Part shown: one piece after another, positions 1-8,263 of the stretch
Numbering within the stretch: the stretch's first letter is position 1
How the letters are laid out: each line of letters begins with the position of its first letter
NCBI GenBank assembly: GCA_950054195.1
Contig: CATLPG010000017.1
Location: 1-54,223 of the forward strand
DNA from: an uncultured Saccharospirillaceae bacterium
Lineage (GTDB): Bacteria; Bacteroidota; Bacteroidia; Flavobacteriales_D; CAJJDF01
Direction: 5' to 3'
Length of the DNA stretch: 54,223 nucleotides
Translations under genes and position numbers: made by a program
Notes under the pieces: generated by a model
Databases searched by the model: none
Seen by the model: only the letters and a program-made list of their open reading frames with translations
Told to the model about the DNA's origin: nothing

Positions 1-396
1 ATTGATGGGCTTTTTCGGGTATCTATTTATTTCGAATTTTTTGAGGGAATCATTCTTTTCTATAAGGTAAAAGTTAGCCTCTGAAAACACAGAGTCTATT
101 ATACCCATATCATTAAATTCACGCCCTAGTTGATACCATTTATTAAATTTTTCAATAGAATAAAACTCTTTGTCTTTAACACCAACAAGGACTTGAAAAC
201 CAGCTTCACCAAAAGTGTTTAAATAATCTTTTAAAACTAGATGGTCTTTGTGATTGTTTGGTAGCAAACTCGGCATCTGATACTTTAATCGTACATCTTT
301 TGCCAAGTATATGGATAAACCAGTTATAGCAATAACTACACCTAGAAGGAAGTATCTTTTAGATAAAATAAAGTGTGCTATTTTTTGACCTATCAT
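1..396 (-). CDS. RND-superfamily exporter, N-terminal part (cut by window edge)
   Basis: The frame is open from the ATG at 396 down to the window edge and gives the first 132 residues. Visible are a short cytoplasmic start, one hydrophobic segment at about residues 16-32 (FLLGVVIAITGLSIYLA), then a soluble stretch. The motif around LLPNNHKDHLVLKDYLNTFG, with an acidic/charged region after a conserved proline, resembles the periplasmic entry of hydrophobe/RND exporters (COG1033, MMPL-like). Such proteins usually have about 750-850 residues and 12 membrane helices, so most of it lies outside the window. The family assignment is an inference from this N-terminus only. A hairpin at about 408-437 separates it from the upstream gene, so it probably has its own promoter. 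Confidence 0.6.
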   Translation of the reverse strand, partial: MIGQKIAHFILSKRYFLLGVVIAITGLSIYLAKDVRLKYQMPSLLPNNHKDHLVLKDYLNTFGEAGFQVLVGVKDKEFYSIEKFNKWYQLGREFNDMGIIDSVFSEANFYLIEKNDSLKKFEINRYPKKPIN

Positions 397-406
397 CTTT
401 TACAAA

Positions 407-437
407 AAAAAGGGAACTTAGTTAAAAGGTCCCTTTA
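407..437 (-). terminator. Probable terminator after the COG1579 gene
   Basis: Inverted arms AAAGGGA(ac) and (gg)TCCCTTT at about 408-437, with an A-run on the plus strand (T-run in the minus transcript). It lies in the 64-bp gap after the stop of the 461-1243 gene and before the RND gene start. Confidence 0.5.
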
Positions 438-460
438 TTTAAATTTACACGTGTATGCTT

Positions 461-1243
461 TTACTTTAATAGTTTTGCAATTGTTTTTTCAACTTTAGAA
501 CTTAATTCTTCAGCCAAATCTTGATCTACTAGAATTCTCCCACTATGCTCATCAACAATAATTTTTGTTCTAGTTGCAATATCCAATTGTCTTTGTGGTG
601 GAATACTAATAAAAGAACCTCCAGAAGCACCTCTTTCAACAGGCACTACAGCTAAACCATTTTTGGCTCCAGATCTAATTCTCCTATATGCTTTTAATAA
701 ACGATCATCAATTTTCTTAGCTTCTTTTTCTGATTGTTCAATTAAAATTTCTTCTTCTTTTTTTGTCTCTGCAATAATTTCGTCAAGTTCTTTTTTCTTT
801 TGATCTAAAAGCTCTTGTCTCTCTTCTACTCTACCAGCAGATTCGCTTAGCACTTCTTTCTTATTTTCAATCTGTGCTTTGTGCTCTTTAATTCTCTTTT
901 CGCTTAACTCAATTTCTAATTGTTGAAATTCAATTTCTTTAGAAATAGCATCAAACTCTCTGTTATTTCTAACTTTTCCCTGTTGAGATTCGTATTTTTT
1001 TATCGCCTCTTTCGCCTCTTCAATCGTGTTTTTTCTTTTGTTAACAGCTAGTTCTAACTCAGCTATCTCCTCTTCGATTTTACCTTTTCTTGTTTTTAAC
1101 CCCTCTAATTCGTCTTCTAAATCTTGAACTTCGATAGGTAGTTCACCTCTAACTGTTCTTATCTTATCTATGCTTGAATCAATTAATTGAAGCGTGTATA
1201 AAGCCTTAAGCTTTTCTTCAACAGTTTGTGTTTTTTTGCTCAT
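461..1243 (-). CDS. COG1579/DUF164 coiled-coil protein with degenerate zinc ribbon
   Basis: 260 residues. Residues about 10-180 form a long charged coiled coil; the tail (about 190-260) corresponds to the C4 zinc-ribbon end of COG1579 proteins. In canonical members that tail carries two CxxC-type knuckles. Here they read SGGS (in ERGASGGSFISIPPQ) and DEHSGRILVD, so all four metal-binding cysteines are gone while the flanking GRIL and IPPQ residues stay. I recall the same loss in other flavobacterial homologues, so it is probably lineage-wide rather than a local decay. The fold is likely retained without zinc. The function is unproven; the family has been linked to nucleic-acid binding and envelope roles. 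It starts at the ATG whose complement is at 1241-1243. Confidence 0.8.
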   Translation of the reverse strand: MSKKTQTVEEKLKALYTLQLIDSSIDKIRTVRGELPIEVQDLEDELEGLKTRKGKIEEEIAELELAVNKRKNTIEEAKEAIKKYESQQGKVRNNREFDAISKEIEFQQLEIELSEKRIKEHKAQIENKKEVLSESAGRVEERQELLDQKKKELDEIIAETKKEEEILIEQSEKEAKKIDDRLLKAYRRIRSGAKNGLAVVPVERGASGGSFISIPPQRQLDIATRTKIIVDEHSGRILVDQDLAEELSSKVEKTIAKLLK

Positions 1244-1325
1244 TTTGCGATTGTTTAAGACTGCGAAATTAAGAAATAATAGCGATTTTTAATAAATTAT
1301 CGACTACAAATGTTAATAAAAAAAG

Positions 1326-1347
1326 AAAGTCGGCAATTGCCGACTTT
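1326..1347 (-). terminator. Rho-independent terminator
   Basis: Perfect 22-bp palindrome with arms AAAGTCGGC and GCCGACTTT around AATT, immediately after the stop of the 60-residue gene. In the minus direction it is followed by a T-rich run (ctttttttatt). Confidence 0.75.
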
Positions 1348-1350
1348 AAA

Positions 1351-1533
1351 TTATGACTCAAAAACTTCTAGAATCACATCTTTGTACATGTGTCCGAATT
1401 GTGCCAAACACCATACTTTTAATATGGTTTTTTGACCGGGTTTCACCCATTTAGAAGCTTTGACTAGCTCTTTTTGGAAGAGCACTCTATCAAAGCTCAT
1501 TCGCTTTAAAATAGTTTTACTTAGCTCTAACAT
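1351..1533 (-). CDS. Small conserved Bacteroidota protein (60 aa)
   Basis: A 60-residue soluble, basic, helix-rich protein with no signal peptide or membrane segment. It contains the block SFDRVLFQKELVKASKW followed by a Trp-Cys pair (VWCLAQFG). I recall very similar short proteins in many Flavobacteriia, which together with the following terminator hairpin makes it a real gene rather than a chance frame. No function is known to me. It stands alone between gltX and the coiled-coil gene, both in the same direction. Confidence 0.65.
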   Translation of the reverse strand: MLELSKTILKRMSFDRVLFQKELVKASKWVKPGQKTILKVWCLAQFGHMYKDVILEVFES

Positions 1534-1630
1534 AATTAATCTTTTTAATTGTTAGTCTAAATTACGCAATAAGGGTTAAAATATTATACTCTTTGTTAAT
1601 TTTTCGTTAACGAATGGGTGTTAAAAAATG

Positions 1631-3151
1631 TTAAGCCTTTTGTTTTTCTAGCCTTTCAAGACCTGTTTTTAATCTATTAATCACTTCTTCTTTCCCTAAC
1701 AACTCAGATATTTGAAACATCGATGGCCCCATCCCTTTACCTGTTACAAGCACCCTGAAATTTGGAAGTACAGCACCCATGCCTAACTCCTTTTCTGCTA
1801 AAAATGATTTAAACGTTTCTTCAATTTTTTTAGCACTAAAATCTTCTAATTGCTCGTAACGACTAGTTAGTTCAGTTATTATTTCAGGTGTTTGGTCTTT
1901 CCATTTCTTTTTAATGGTTTTTTCATCGTATGCTTGTGGTGCTTCAAAAAAGTAATCATCTTCTAACATCTCTTGAATAAATAAAGCTCTTTCTTTCATC
2001 AACTCACAAACGCCTGCCAAAAACTCATCCGATACATCAAAAGAAAGTGATGGTTTTAACAGTTGAGCGAGCTCTTCTCCCGATTTTTCTCTAAGGTATT
2101 GTTGGTTATACCACTTTGTTTTTTCAGGATCAAATTTAGATCCGGATTTTCCAACTCTTTCTAGAGAAAATGCTTCCACTAGTCCATCCAGACTAAAAAT
2201 TTCTTGTGGCGTCCCTGGATTCCAACCTAAGAAAGCTAACATGTTTACGAAAGCTTCTGGGAAATACCCTTTTTCACGATAACCCGAAGATATATCACCC
2301 GTTTTAGGATCTTTCCATTCCAATGGAAAAACAGGAAAACCTAATCGATCACCGTCTCTTTTGCTTAACTTTCCATTACCGTCTGGTTTTAAAATAAGTG
2401 GCAAGTGGGCTAATTTTGGCGCCTCCCAACCTAAATATTGATATAGTAAAATATGAAGCGGAGCACTTGGCAACCACTCTTCTCCTCGAATTACATGAGT
2501 AATTTCCATTAAATGATCATCTACAATATTAGCCATATGATAGGTTGGCATTCCATCTGATTTGTAAAGAACTTTATCGTCCATGTTAGCTGTATTCACA
2601 ACTACCCAACCTCTAATTTCATCATAAAAACGAACTTCTTCGTTTCTTGGAAGCTTAATTCGTATAACATAAGGCTCTCCTTCATCCAGCTTTTGTTTAA
2701 TTTCATCAGCGGATAAGCTTAATGAGTTTTTTAAGTACTGTCGAGTAATAGAATTATACTGCCAGCCAGCTTTACCTTGCGATTTTGCTAACTCTCTTTG
2801 TTCGTTTAATTCTTCAGCCGTATCAAATGCATAGTAAGCATGTCCACTCTCAATTAATTGGTCAACATATTGTCTATAAAGATGCTTTCTTTCTGATTGT
2901 TTGTACGGACCAAAATCTCCTCCATATCCTTGTCCTTCGTTAGGTTCAATTCCACACCATTTTAATGATTCGATGATGTAATCCTCTGCTCCAGGTACAA
3001 ATCGTGTTTGATCGGTATCCTCCACTCTTAGGATAAAATCTCCTTGGTGTTTTTTAGCGAACAAGTAATTGTATAATGCTGTTCTAACTCCTCCCATGTG
3101 AAGTGGCCCTGTAGGACTTGGTGCAAACCTTACTCTAACTTTTGATGACAT
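1631..3151 (-). CDS. gltX: Glutamate--tRNA ligase
   Basis: Class I aminoacyl-tRNA synthetase that charges tRNA-Glu. The N-terminus has VRVRFAPSPTGPLHMGGVRT, in which HMGG is the Bacteroidota form of the HIGH signature. The second ATP signature reads KLSKRDGDRLGFPVFPL (KMSKS equivalent). The remaining C-terminal half is the helical anticodon-binding part. The length, 506 residues, is normal. The frame stays open 7 codons upstream, but I prefer the ATG at 3151 (MSSKVRV): family members start just before the VRxRFAPSPTG block, and a TAnnTTTG-like box (complement of 3170-3177) would place transcription start inside the upstream extension. Confidence 0.96.
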   Translation of the reverse strand: MSSKVRVRFAPSPTGPLHMGGVRTALYNYLFAKKHQGDFILRVEDTDQTRFVPGAEDYIIESLKWCGIEPNEGQGYGGDFGPYKQSERKHLYRQYVDQLIESGHAYYAFDTAEELNEQRELAKSQGKAGWQYNSITRQYLKNSLSLSADEIKQKLDEGEPYVIRIKLPRNEEVRFYDEIRGWVVVNTANMDDKVLYKSDGMPTYHMANIVDDHLMEITHVIRGEEWLPSAPLHILLYQYLGWEAPKLAHLPLILKPDGNGKLSKRDGDRLGFPVFPLEWKDPKTGDISSGYREKGYFPEAFVNMLAFLGWNPGTPQEIFSLDGLVEAFSLERVGKSGSKFDPEKTKWYNQQYLREKSGEELAQLLKPSLSFDVSDEFLAGVCELMKERALFIQEMLEDDYFFEAPQAYDEKTIKKKWKDQTPEIITELTSRYEQLEDFSAKKIEETFKSFLAEKELGMGAVLPNFRVLVTGKGMGPSMFQISELLGKEEVINRLKTGLERLEKQKA

Positions 3152-3292
3152 ATTTTCTAAATTGAAGAACAAAAATAAAAAATCTAGTCGAACTTATGGG
3201 TAATTGAACTGTTTTGAAGTGAAAGAAAAATGAGATAAATTATTTATTCAAGAGGTTTGAAAGTATATTTACGTGCACAGAAAAATACTTTA

Positions 3293-3940
3293 ATGAAAAT
3301 CTGGACAGCTAAAGACTTGTTATATGCCACGCTTGAATTTAAAGCAATGGTTCCTAACTCAAATCACTGGAATGAGAATTCTTTAAACTATAACAAACCA
3401 AGATTAATTCGACTAAGAAGGTTAAACGTGCTTTTAAACGCATTCGAGTTAACAAGGTCTAGCAAACAAAAGGCGAGCATTTGGTCATTAGTTGAGGGAA
3501 AAGCTAAAATAAAGGAGAGTGAACTAATTAAGAATGAAATAACTCCTTTTTTAAATGGAGACTTCATTATTAAGAGGCAGTCGACAGATTATCCAAAACT
3601 AAAAAAGTTCATAGAAGAAAAAAAAGAGTTTAATTGGGAATCATTTGGCCTAATAGATATTTGTTCATTTTACAGACACTTAATACAATTTAGAATGAAA
3701 GCTTATAATCTACTTCAACACAACAATGAAGTCATTGAAGCAAGTGGTTTAGGGCTAAGATCAGCTATAAAAATAGTAGGTGAATTTAATAGTGATCTTT
3801 ATGAAAAAATCAAGCAAACTGATATGTTGCTTTTGGATATAATAGATCCTAAAGGGTTATCATTTGATGAAGAGGTAATAATTAAAAAACATGGATTCCC
3901 TAGAGAAAATCTAAATGAAATTGACATGGAAAACTATTAG
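3293..3940 (+). CDS. Hypothetical soluble protein
   Basis: 215 residues from the ATG at 3293. The frame also allows a TTG at 3257, but a TATATTTA box at 3264-3271 (Bacteroidota -7 type) lies between the two, which favours the ATG. There is no signal peptide, membrane helix or motif that I recognise. It is rich in Lys, Asn, Ile and Leu, with predicted helices around residues 40-70 and 120-180 (a notable block is SFYRHLIQFRMKAYNLLQ). It sits 23 bp upstream of murF in the same direction but shows no functional link to it. The codon use is AT-rich like its neighbours. Function unknown. Confidence 0.55.
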   Translation: MKIWTAKDLLYATLEFKAMVPNSNHWNENSLNYNKPRLIRLRRLNVLLNAFELTRSSKQKASIWSLVEGKAKIKESELIKNEITPFLNGDFIIKRQSTDYPKLKKFIEEKKEFNWESFGLIDICSFYRHLIQFRMKAYNLLQHNNEVIEASGLGLRSAIKIVGEFNSDLYEKIKQTDMLLLDIIDPKGLSFDEEVIIKKHGFPRENLNEIDMENY

Positions 3941-3963
3941 AAATTTATTAAATATTTCCTAAC

Positions 3964-5244
3964 ATGACCAACATACAATCACTCTACAACATCTATTTAA
4001 AGCATCCCAAGGTTTCAACAGACACCAGAAAAATTGAAAAGGGAGATCTTTATTTTGCTTTAAAAGGAGAGTCCTTTGATGGTAACAAATTTGCTCAGCA
4101 AGCCATTGAAAAAGGCGCTAGCTATGCAATCATTGATGATAAATCATACGCTTCAGAAAAAACCATATTGGTTGATGATGTGTTAACAACCTTGCAAAAT
4201 TTAGCTACTTACCACAGGAACCAACTAAAGATTCCTATAATCGGTATTACAGGGTCTAACGGCAAAACAACTACAAAAGAATTAATTAAAAGTGTGCTAT
4301 CTCAGCAGTTTCATGTTTTTGCTACGCATGGTAATTTAAACAATCATATTGGCGTTCCTCTTTCCTTATTATCGATTACTAACGAACATGAAATTGCCAT
4401 TATAGAAATGGGTGCTAACCACCAAAAAGAAATCGAATTTTTGAGCAACATCGCTCAACCAGATTATGGCTTTATTACAAACATTGGAAAAGCTCACCTC
4501 GAAGGTTTTGGAGGGGAAGAAGGCGTACTAAAAGGAAAAACCGAGTTGTATACTTACCTCAGGGAAAATGACAAAAAAGCATTTATTAACCTAACGGATA
4601 AAAAACTTGCTCCTTTTGCTACAACATTAAATCACATTGGTTTTGGAGGCAGGAATACCAACGTTTACGGAAAAGTGCTACAAAACAATCCAACGCTATC
4701 CGTAGAAATTACCGTAGGCGACAAAACACAACAAGTCCAAACCAACTTAGTTGGCGATTATAACCTAAGCAATATTTTAGCTGCAACAGCTATGGGAAAT
4801 CATTTTGGTCTTTCTTTAAACCAAATTCATGAAGGAATATCTTCTTACGAGCCTACAAATAACAGGTCTCAACTTTTAACAAAAGGGACAAACAAAATCG
4901 TTATGGACGCTTACAACGCTAATCCTACCAGCATGAATCATGCGATTGAAAATTTAATACAGTCTGCCAATGAAAATAAAGTAGCTATTATTGGTGACAT
5001 GTTGGAGCTGGGTGAACACACCAAACAAGAACATCAAAAAACAGTAGATATTCTCATTCAAAATAATATTACTGCTCTTTTAGTTGGCCCTCATTTTTCT
5101 AAAACAAAAGGACATTCATTTAAAACGTTTGTGCATGTAAATGATGCCAAAGAACACTTAAAAGAACATCCGCTTAAAGATGCATTGATTTTGATCAAAG
5201 GCTCAAGAGGCATCAAGCTAGAAGAAATATTGGATGTTTTATGA
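3964..5244 (+). CDS. murF: UDP-MurNAc-tripeptide--D-Ala-D-Ala ligase
   Basis: Mur ligase that adds D-Ala-D-Ala to the UDP-MurNAc-tripeptide, the last cytoplasmic step in peptidoglycan precursor synthesis. It has the N-terminal UDP-binding domain (STDTRKIEKGDLYFALKGE, residues about 18-36), the central ATPase with P-loop GITGSNGKTTTKE at 94-106, the MGANHQKEIEFL segment that binds Mg/ATP, and the C-terminal ligase domain with DAYNANPTSM and GDMLELG. Its 426 residues are typical. It is not in a dcw cluster here. The downstream peptidase starts 54 bp later, so co-transcription is possible. Confidence 0.95.
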   Translation: MTNIQSLYNIYLKHPKVSTDTRKIEKGDLYFALKGESFDGNKFAQQAIEKGASYAIIDDKSYASEKTILVDDVLTTLQNLATYHRNQLKIPIIGITGSNGKTTTKELIKSVLSQQFHVFATHGNLNNHIGVPLSLLSITNEHEIAIIEMGANHQKEIEFLSNIAQPDYGFITNIGKAHLEGFGGEEGVLKGKTELYTYLRENDKKAFINLTDKKLAPFATTLNHIGFGGRNTNVYGKVLQNNPTLSVEITVGDKTQQVQTNLVGDYNLSNILAATAMGNHFGLSLNQIHEGISSYEPTNNRSQLLTKGTNKIVMDAYNANPTSMNHAIENLIQSANENKVAIIGDMLELGEHTKQEHQKTVDILIQNNITALLVGPHFSKTKGHSFKTFVHVNDAKEHLKEHPLKDALILIKGSRGIKLEEILDVL

Positions 5245-5298
5245 TAGCAACTTTGGTAAAATTTCATCAATTGATTAACTTGCATACAAAGGTTTATC

Positions 5299-6387
5299 AT
5301 GGCTAAAAAAATTATTACGTCAAAATCAGTTAAGTTTTTAGAAAAATACTTAAACAATGCTTCTCCTACTGGGTTTGAAAGCGAAGGACAAAAACTATGG
5401 TTGGATTATATCAAACCATATATTGACGAACACTATATTGATAATTACGGAACTGCTGTAGGTATCATTAATCCAAAAGCAAAATATAAAGTAGTTATTG
5501 AGGCTCATGCCGATGAAATTTCTTGGTTTGTTCACTACATAAATAGTGATGGATTCATTTATTTAAGAAGAAACGGTGGTTCTGATCATCAAATCGCACC
5601 CTCTAAAACAGTGAACATTCATACTAAGAAAGGAATAGTTCCTGCAGTATTTGGTTGGCCAGCTATCCACACAAGAAAAGGGGGAAGCTCAGAAAAACCA
5701 CCAAAATTGGATAATATCTTTTTAGATTGTGGTTGCACAAGCAAAGAAGAAGTTGAAAAACTAGGCGTGCATGTTGGTTGTGTGGTTACTTATCCAGACA
5801 AATTCCACATTTTAAACAAAAACTATTATGTAGGTAGAGCCCTTGATAACCGAATTGGTGGGTTTATGATTGCTGAAGTAGCAAAATACCTACATGAAAA
5901 CAATATAAAGTTGCCATTTGCTCTTTATATAGTGAATGCGGTTCAAGAAGAAATTGGTTTAAGAGGTGCTCAAATGATTGCCGAAAAAATAAAGCCTCAT
6001 GTAGCTATCGTTACAGATGTTTGCCATGACACCAACACACCAATGATTAATAAAATCGAACAAGGAGATATTAAAGGAGGTAAAGGCCCTGTTTTAACCT
6101 ATGGTCCTGCTGTACAAAACAACCTTTTAAACTTGTTGATTGATACTGCTGAAAAGAAAAAAATACCTTTCCAACGTTTAGCAGCTTCAAGAAGTACAGG
6201 GACTGATACGGATGCTTTTGCATACTCAAATGATGGTGTACCTTCTGCATTAATATCTTTACCACTTAGGTATATGCATACTACAGTTGAAATGGCTCAT
6301 AAAGATGATGTAGAAAACATTATTAAACTATACATAGAGAGTTTAAAAGCAATTAAAAACAACCAAGATTTTAGATACATAAAATAA
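5299..6387 (+). CDS. M42-family metallo-aminopeptidase
   Basis: 362-residue cytosolic peptidase of family M42 (glutamyl aminopeptidase/FrvX/endoglucanase M type), which trims peptides with a two-metal centre. Candidate metal and catalytic residues are visible in order: His in VIEAHADEISWF, Asp in GRALDNRIGG, Glu-Glu in VQEEIGLRGA, Asp in VTDVCHDTN and His in RYMHTTVEMAHKDD. The length matches the family, and there is no signal peptide. The start ATG follows a 54-bp gap after murF. A small GC-rich hairpin follows the stop. The exact specificity cannot be read from sequence. Confidence 0.9.
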   Translation: MAKKIITSKSVKFLEKYLNNASPTGFESEGQKLWLDYIKPYIDEHYIDNYGTAVGIINPKAKYKVVIEAHADEISWFVHYINSDGFIYLRRNGGSDHQIAPSKTVNIHTKKGIVPAVFGWPAIHTRKGGSSEKPPKLDNIFLDCGCTSKEEVEKLGVHVGCVVTYPDKFHILNKNYYVGRALDNRIGGFMIAEVAKYLHENNIKLPFALYIVNAVQEEIGLRGAQMIAEKIKPHVAIVTDVCHDTNTPMINKIEQGDIKGGKGPVLTYGPAVQNNLLNLLIDTAEKKKIPFQRLAASRSTGTDTDAFAYSNDGVPSALISLPLRYMHTTVEMAHKDDVENIIKLYIESLKAIKNNQDFRYIK

Positions 6388-6400
6388 CCCCATGATGGGG
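6388..6400 (+). terminator. Short hairpin after the M42 peptidase gene
   Basis: CCCCA-TGA-TGGGG one base after the stop, followed by ctcagttttt. The stem is short and the T-run offset, so it is only a probable attenuating or terminating hairpin. Confidence 0.4.
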
Positions 6401-6454
6401 CTCAGTTTTTAATTGAAAAATGAATAAAAAATACAACTATATAAGTAATAATTA

Positions 6455-7027
6455 ATGAAGCGAATCTATTTAACCCTTTTATCATCATTTATTCTGTTTT
6501 CATGCGGTGATGATGTAGAAACACCAGATAATACAAACACCAATACTGTTGACGAAAATGCTGTGGCTACAGATTTATCAGAGTATGAGTTGCCACTAAC
6601 GATTGTTACAGAAAAATCGTGGGATCAATCAGGTGAAGAAAAAACGCTAAAGGTAGAACACGAAGAAGCTGATATAATATGGTCGTTAACGTTAGGAGAT
6701 CGTTTTAACATCATCATTGAAGATTGGACTGGTGTAGATAAAAATGCAACTGAAGAAGTTGAAAGAAAAGCCGAAACGCAACAACCTCTTGTTTTTGATT
6801 ATGTTTCGAAAGATGATGAATTAGTTGTTTACAGCATTAGCACACCAGATTCTGAGAAAAAAGAATTTCACTTTTATAAAGTTATCAAAGGAGAGGGAGA
6901 CCAATTGTTTACGGTTGTTTCTAATCCAATGAACACCTACACAAAAGAAGAAATTGACATTATGTTAAAAGCAGCTAACACGTTAAAAGTTGCAGAACAA
7001 ACAAAAAAGGAAGATCTAGAAAGTTAA
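6455..7027 (+). CDS. Lipoprotein, unknown function
   Basis: 190 residues starting with a lipoprotein signal peptide: a basic start, the hydrophobic stretch LTLLSSFILF and lipobox FSCG, giving lipidation at Cys17. The mature part is acidic, with a low-complexity Asp/Asn/Thr linker (about 18-38) followed by a compact alpha/beta domain. It ends only 2 bp before the deoC ATG, so it is probably the first gene of that operon. I do not recognise the domain and no nucleoside-related motif is visible. Confidence 0.7.
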   Translation: MKRIYLTLLSSFILFSCGDDVETPDNTNTNTVDENAVATDLSEYELPLTIVTEKSWDQSGEEKTLKVEHEEADIIWSLTLGDRFNIIIEDWTGVDKNATEEVERKAETQQPLVFDYVSKDDELVVYSISTPDSEKKEFHFYKVIKGEGDQLFTVVSNPMNTYTKEEIDIMLKAANTLKVAEQTKKEDLES

Positions 7028-7029
7028 GC

Positions 7030-7941
7030 ATGGCAAAAACAACTTATCCAAACTTTGATGCTTCACCTACTGTTGATCAAGTAGGCATTGGAGATCGCAT
7101 TACGCGAATCCAAAAAAGAAGTGTAAAAAATGACGCTAAAATCCAAGGATTAAAAATGGCGTTAAACATGATCGATTTAACAACGCTTGAAGGAGCAGAC
7201 ACCACAAATAAAGTAAAGCAGCTTTGTTACAAAGCAAAGCATTTACACGATGCATTGCCTGGGTTACCAACCGTAGCAGCAGTGTGTGTATACCCAACCT
7301 TTGTTGGAATCGCTAAAAAGGAATTAAAAGGAACTGATATTAAAGTGGCTTCTGTAGCTACTGCCTTTCCTTCTGGACATTCTTCTTTAGAGATAAAAAA
7401 ACAAGATACTCAAATAGCTATTGATAATGGAGCTGATGAGGTAGACATGGTCATCTCTAGAGGACGATTTCACCAAGGAGATTATGCTTATGTATTTGAT
7501 GAAATTGCAGCAATAAAAGAAGTTTGCGGAAAAAGCGTTCGGTTAAAAACTATTTTAGAAACGGGAGAGCTTGGCACATTGGATCGTGTAAGAAAAGCGA
7601 GTGATATTGCTCTTTATGCTGGGTCTGATTTTATTAAAACATCTACTGGAAAAATAAAACCAGCCGCTACATTGCCTTTTACGCTAACTATGCTCGAAGC
7701 AATAAAAGATTATTACTACGATACAGGCATTCAAGTAGGAATGAAACCTGCTGGTGGAATTTCCAACGCTAAATTGGCATTACAATATTTACTTCTAGTT
7801 AAAGAAACCTTAGGTAAAAACTGGTTAACTAACGAGTGGTTCAGATTTGGAGCAAGTTCGTTGGCAAATGATATTTTGATGCAGTTGGTAAAGCAAGAAA
7901 CGGGTGGATACCAATCAAAAGATTATTTCTCTATTGATTAA
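7030..7941 (+). CDS. deoC: Deoxyribose-phosphate aldolase
   Basis: DeoC cleaves 2-deoxyribose-5-phosphate to acetaldehyde and glyceraldehyde-3-phosphate in nucleoside catabolism. The TIM-barrel signatures are present: CVYPTFV, VASVATAFPSGHSS, ADEVDMVI (catalytic Asp139), KTILETGELG, and the Schiff-base lysine Lys203 in DFIKTSTGK, with a later proton-relay Lys in GMKPAGGIS. At 303 residues it is longer than the roughly 220-260-residue bacterial enzymes, with an N-terminal extension of the kind seen in the longer DeoC subgroup. It overlaps the next gene by one base (TAATG) and lies just upstream of two aldehyde dehydrogenase genes, which suggests the acetaldehyde product is oxidised by the neighbours. 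Confidence 0.95.
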   Translation: MAKTTYPNFDASPTVDQVGIGDRITRIQKRSVKNDAKIQGLKMALNMIDLTTLEGADTTNKVKQLCYKAKHLHDALPGLPTVAAVCVYPTFVGIAKKELKGTDIKVASVATAFPSGHSSLEIKKQDTQIAIDNGADEVDMVISRGRFHQGDYAYVFDEIAAIKEVCGKSVRLKTILETGELGTLDRVRKASDIALYAGSDFIKTSTGKIKPAATLPFTLTMLEAIKDYYYDTGIQVGMKPAGGISNAKLALQYLLLVKETLGKNWLTNEWFRFGASSLANDILMQLVKQETGGYQSKDYFSID

Positions 7942-8252
7942 TGGCAACATTGTTTCCTATATATAGTGTTATTTATATTCTTATTGGTTTTTTAGTACTT
8001 ATAAGAACCAAAGGGAATACTAAAAAAGCGTATCTCAGTATTTTGGGAGTAGCTCTTTTACCTAATATTATATTATTGATTTTGTATTTTATTCAAGGTC
8101 AAGAAGCAGTTTTAACACTAAAAGGTTACGTAATGGCATCTCATATTTTAATTTATGAACTGCTCATTTTAATTGTAAATATAATTTTTCTTCCCATTAT
8201 GTGCTTGCTCATTAGCACCACATTTTATAAGGGAATGACATATCCTAAATAA
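7941..8252 (+). CDS. Small membrane protein in deoC operon
   Basis: 103 residues with three hydrophobic segments at about 5-21, 32-50 and 66-97; the last is long enough for one or two passes. Its start codon overlaps the deoC stop (TAATG), and the next ALDH gene follows after 11 bp, so it is embedded in the operon. There is no recognisable domain. A role as a permease seems unlikely at this size; a membrane anchor or accessory role is only a guess. Confidence 0.7.
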   Translation: MATLFPIYSVIYILIGFLVLIRTKGNTKKAYLSILGVALLPNIILLILYFIQGQEAVLTLKGYVMASHILIYELLILIVNIIFLPIMCLLISTTFYKGMTYPK

Positions 8253-8263
8253 GCTTAGTAAAC

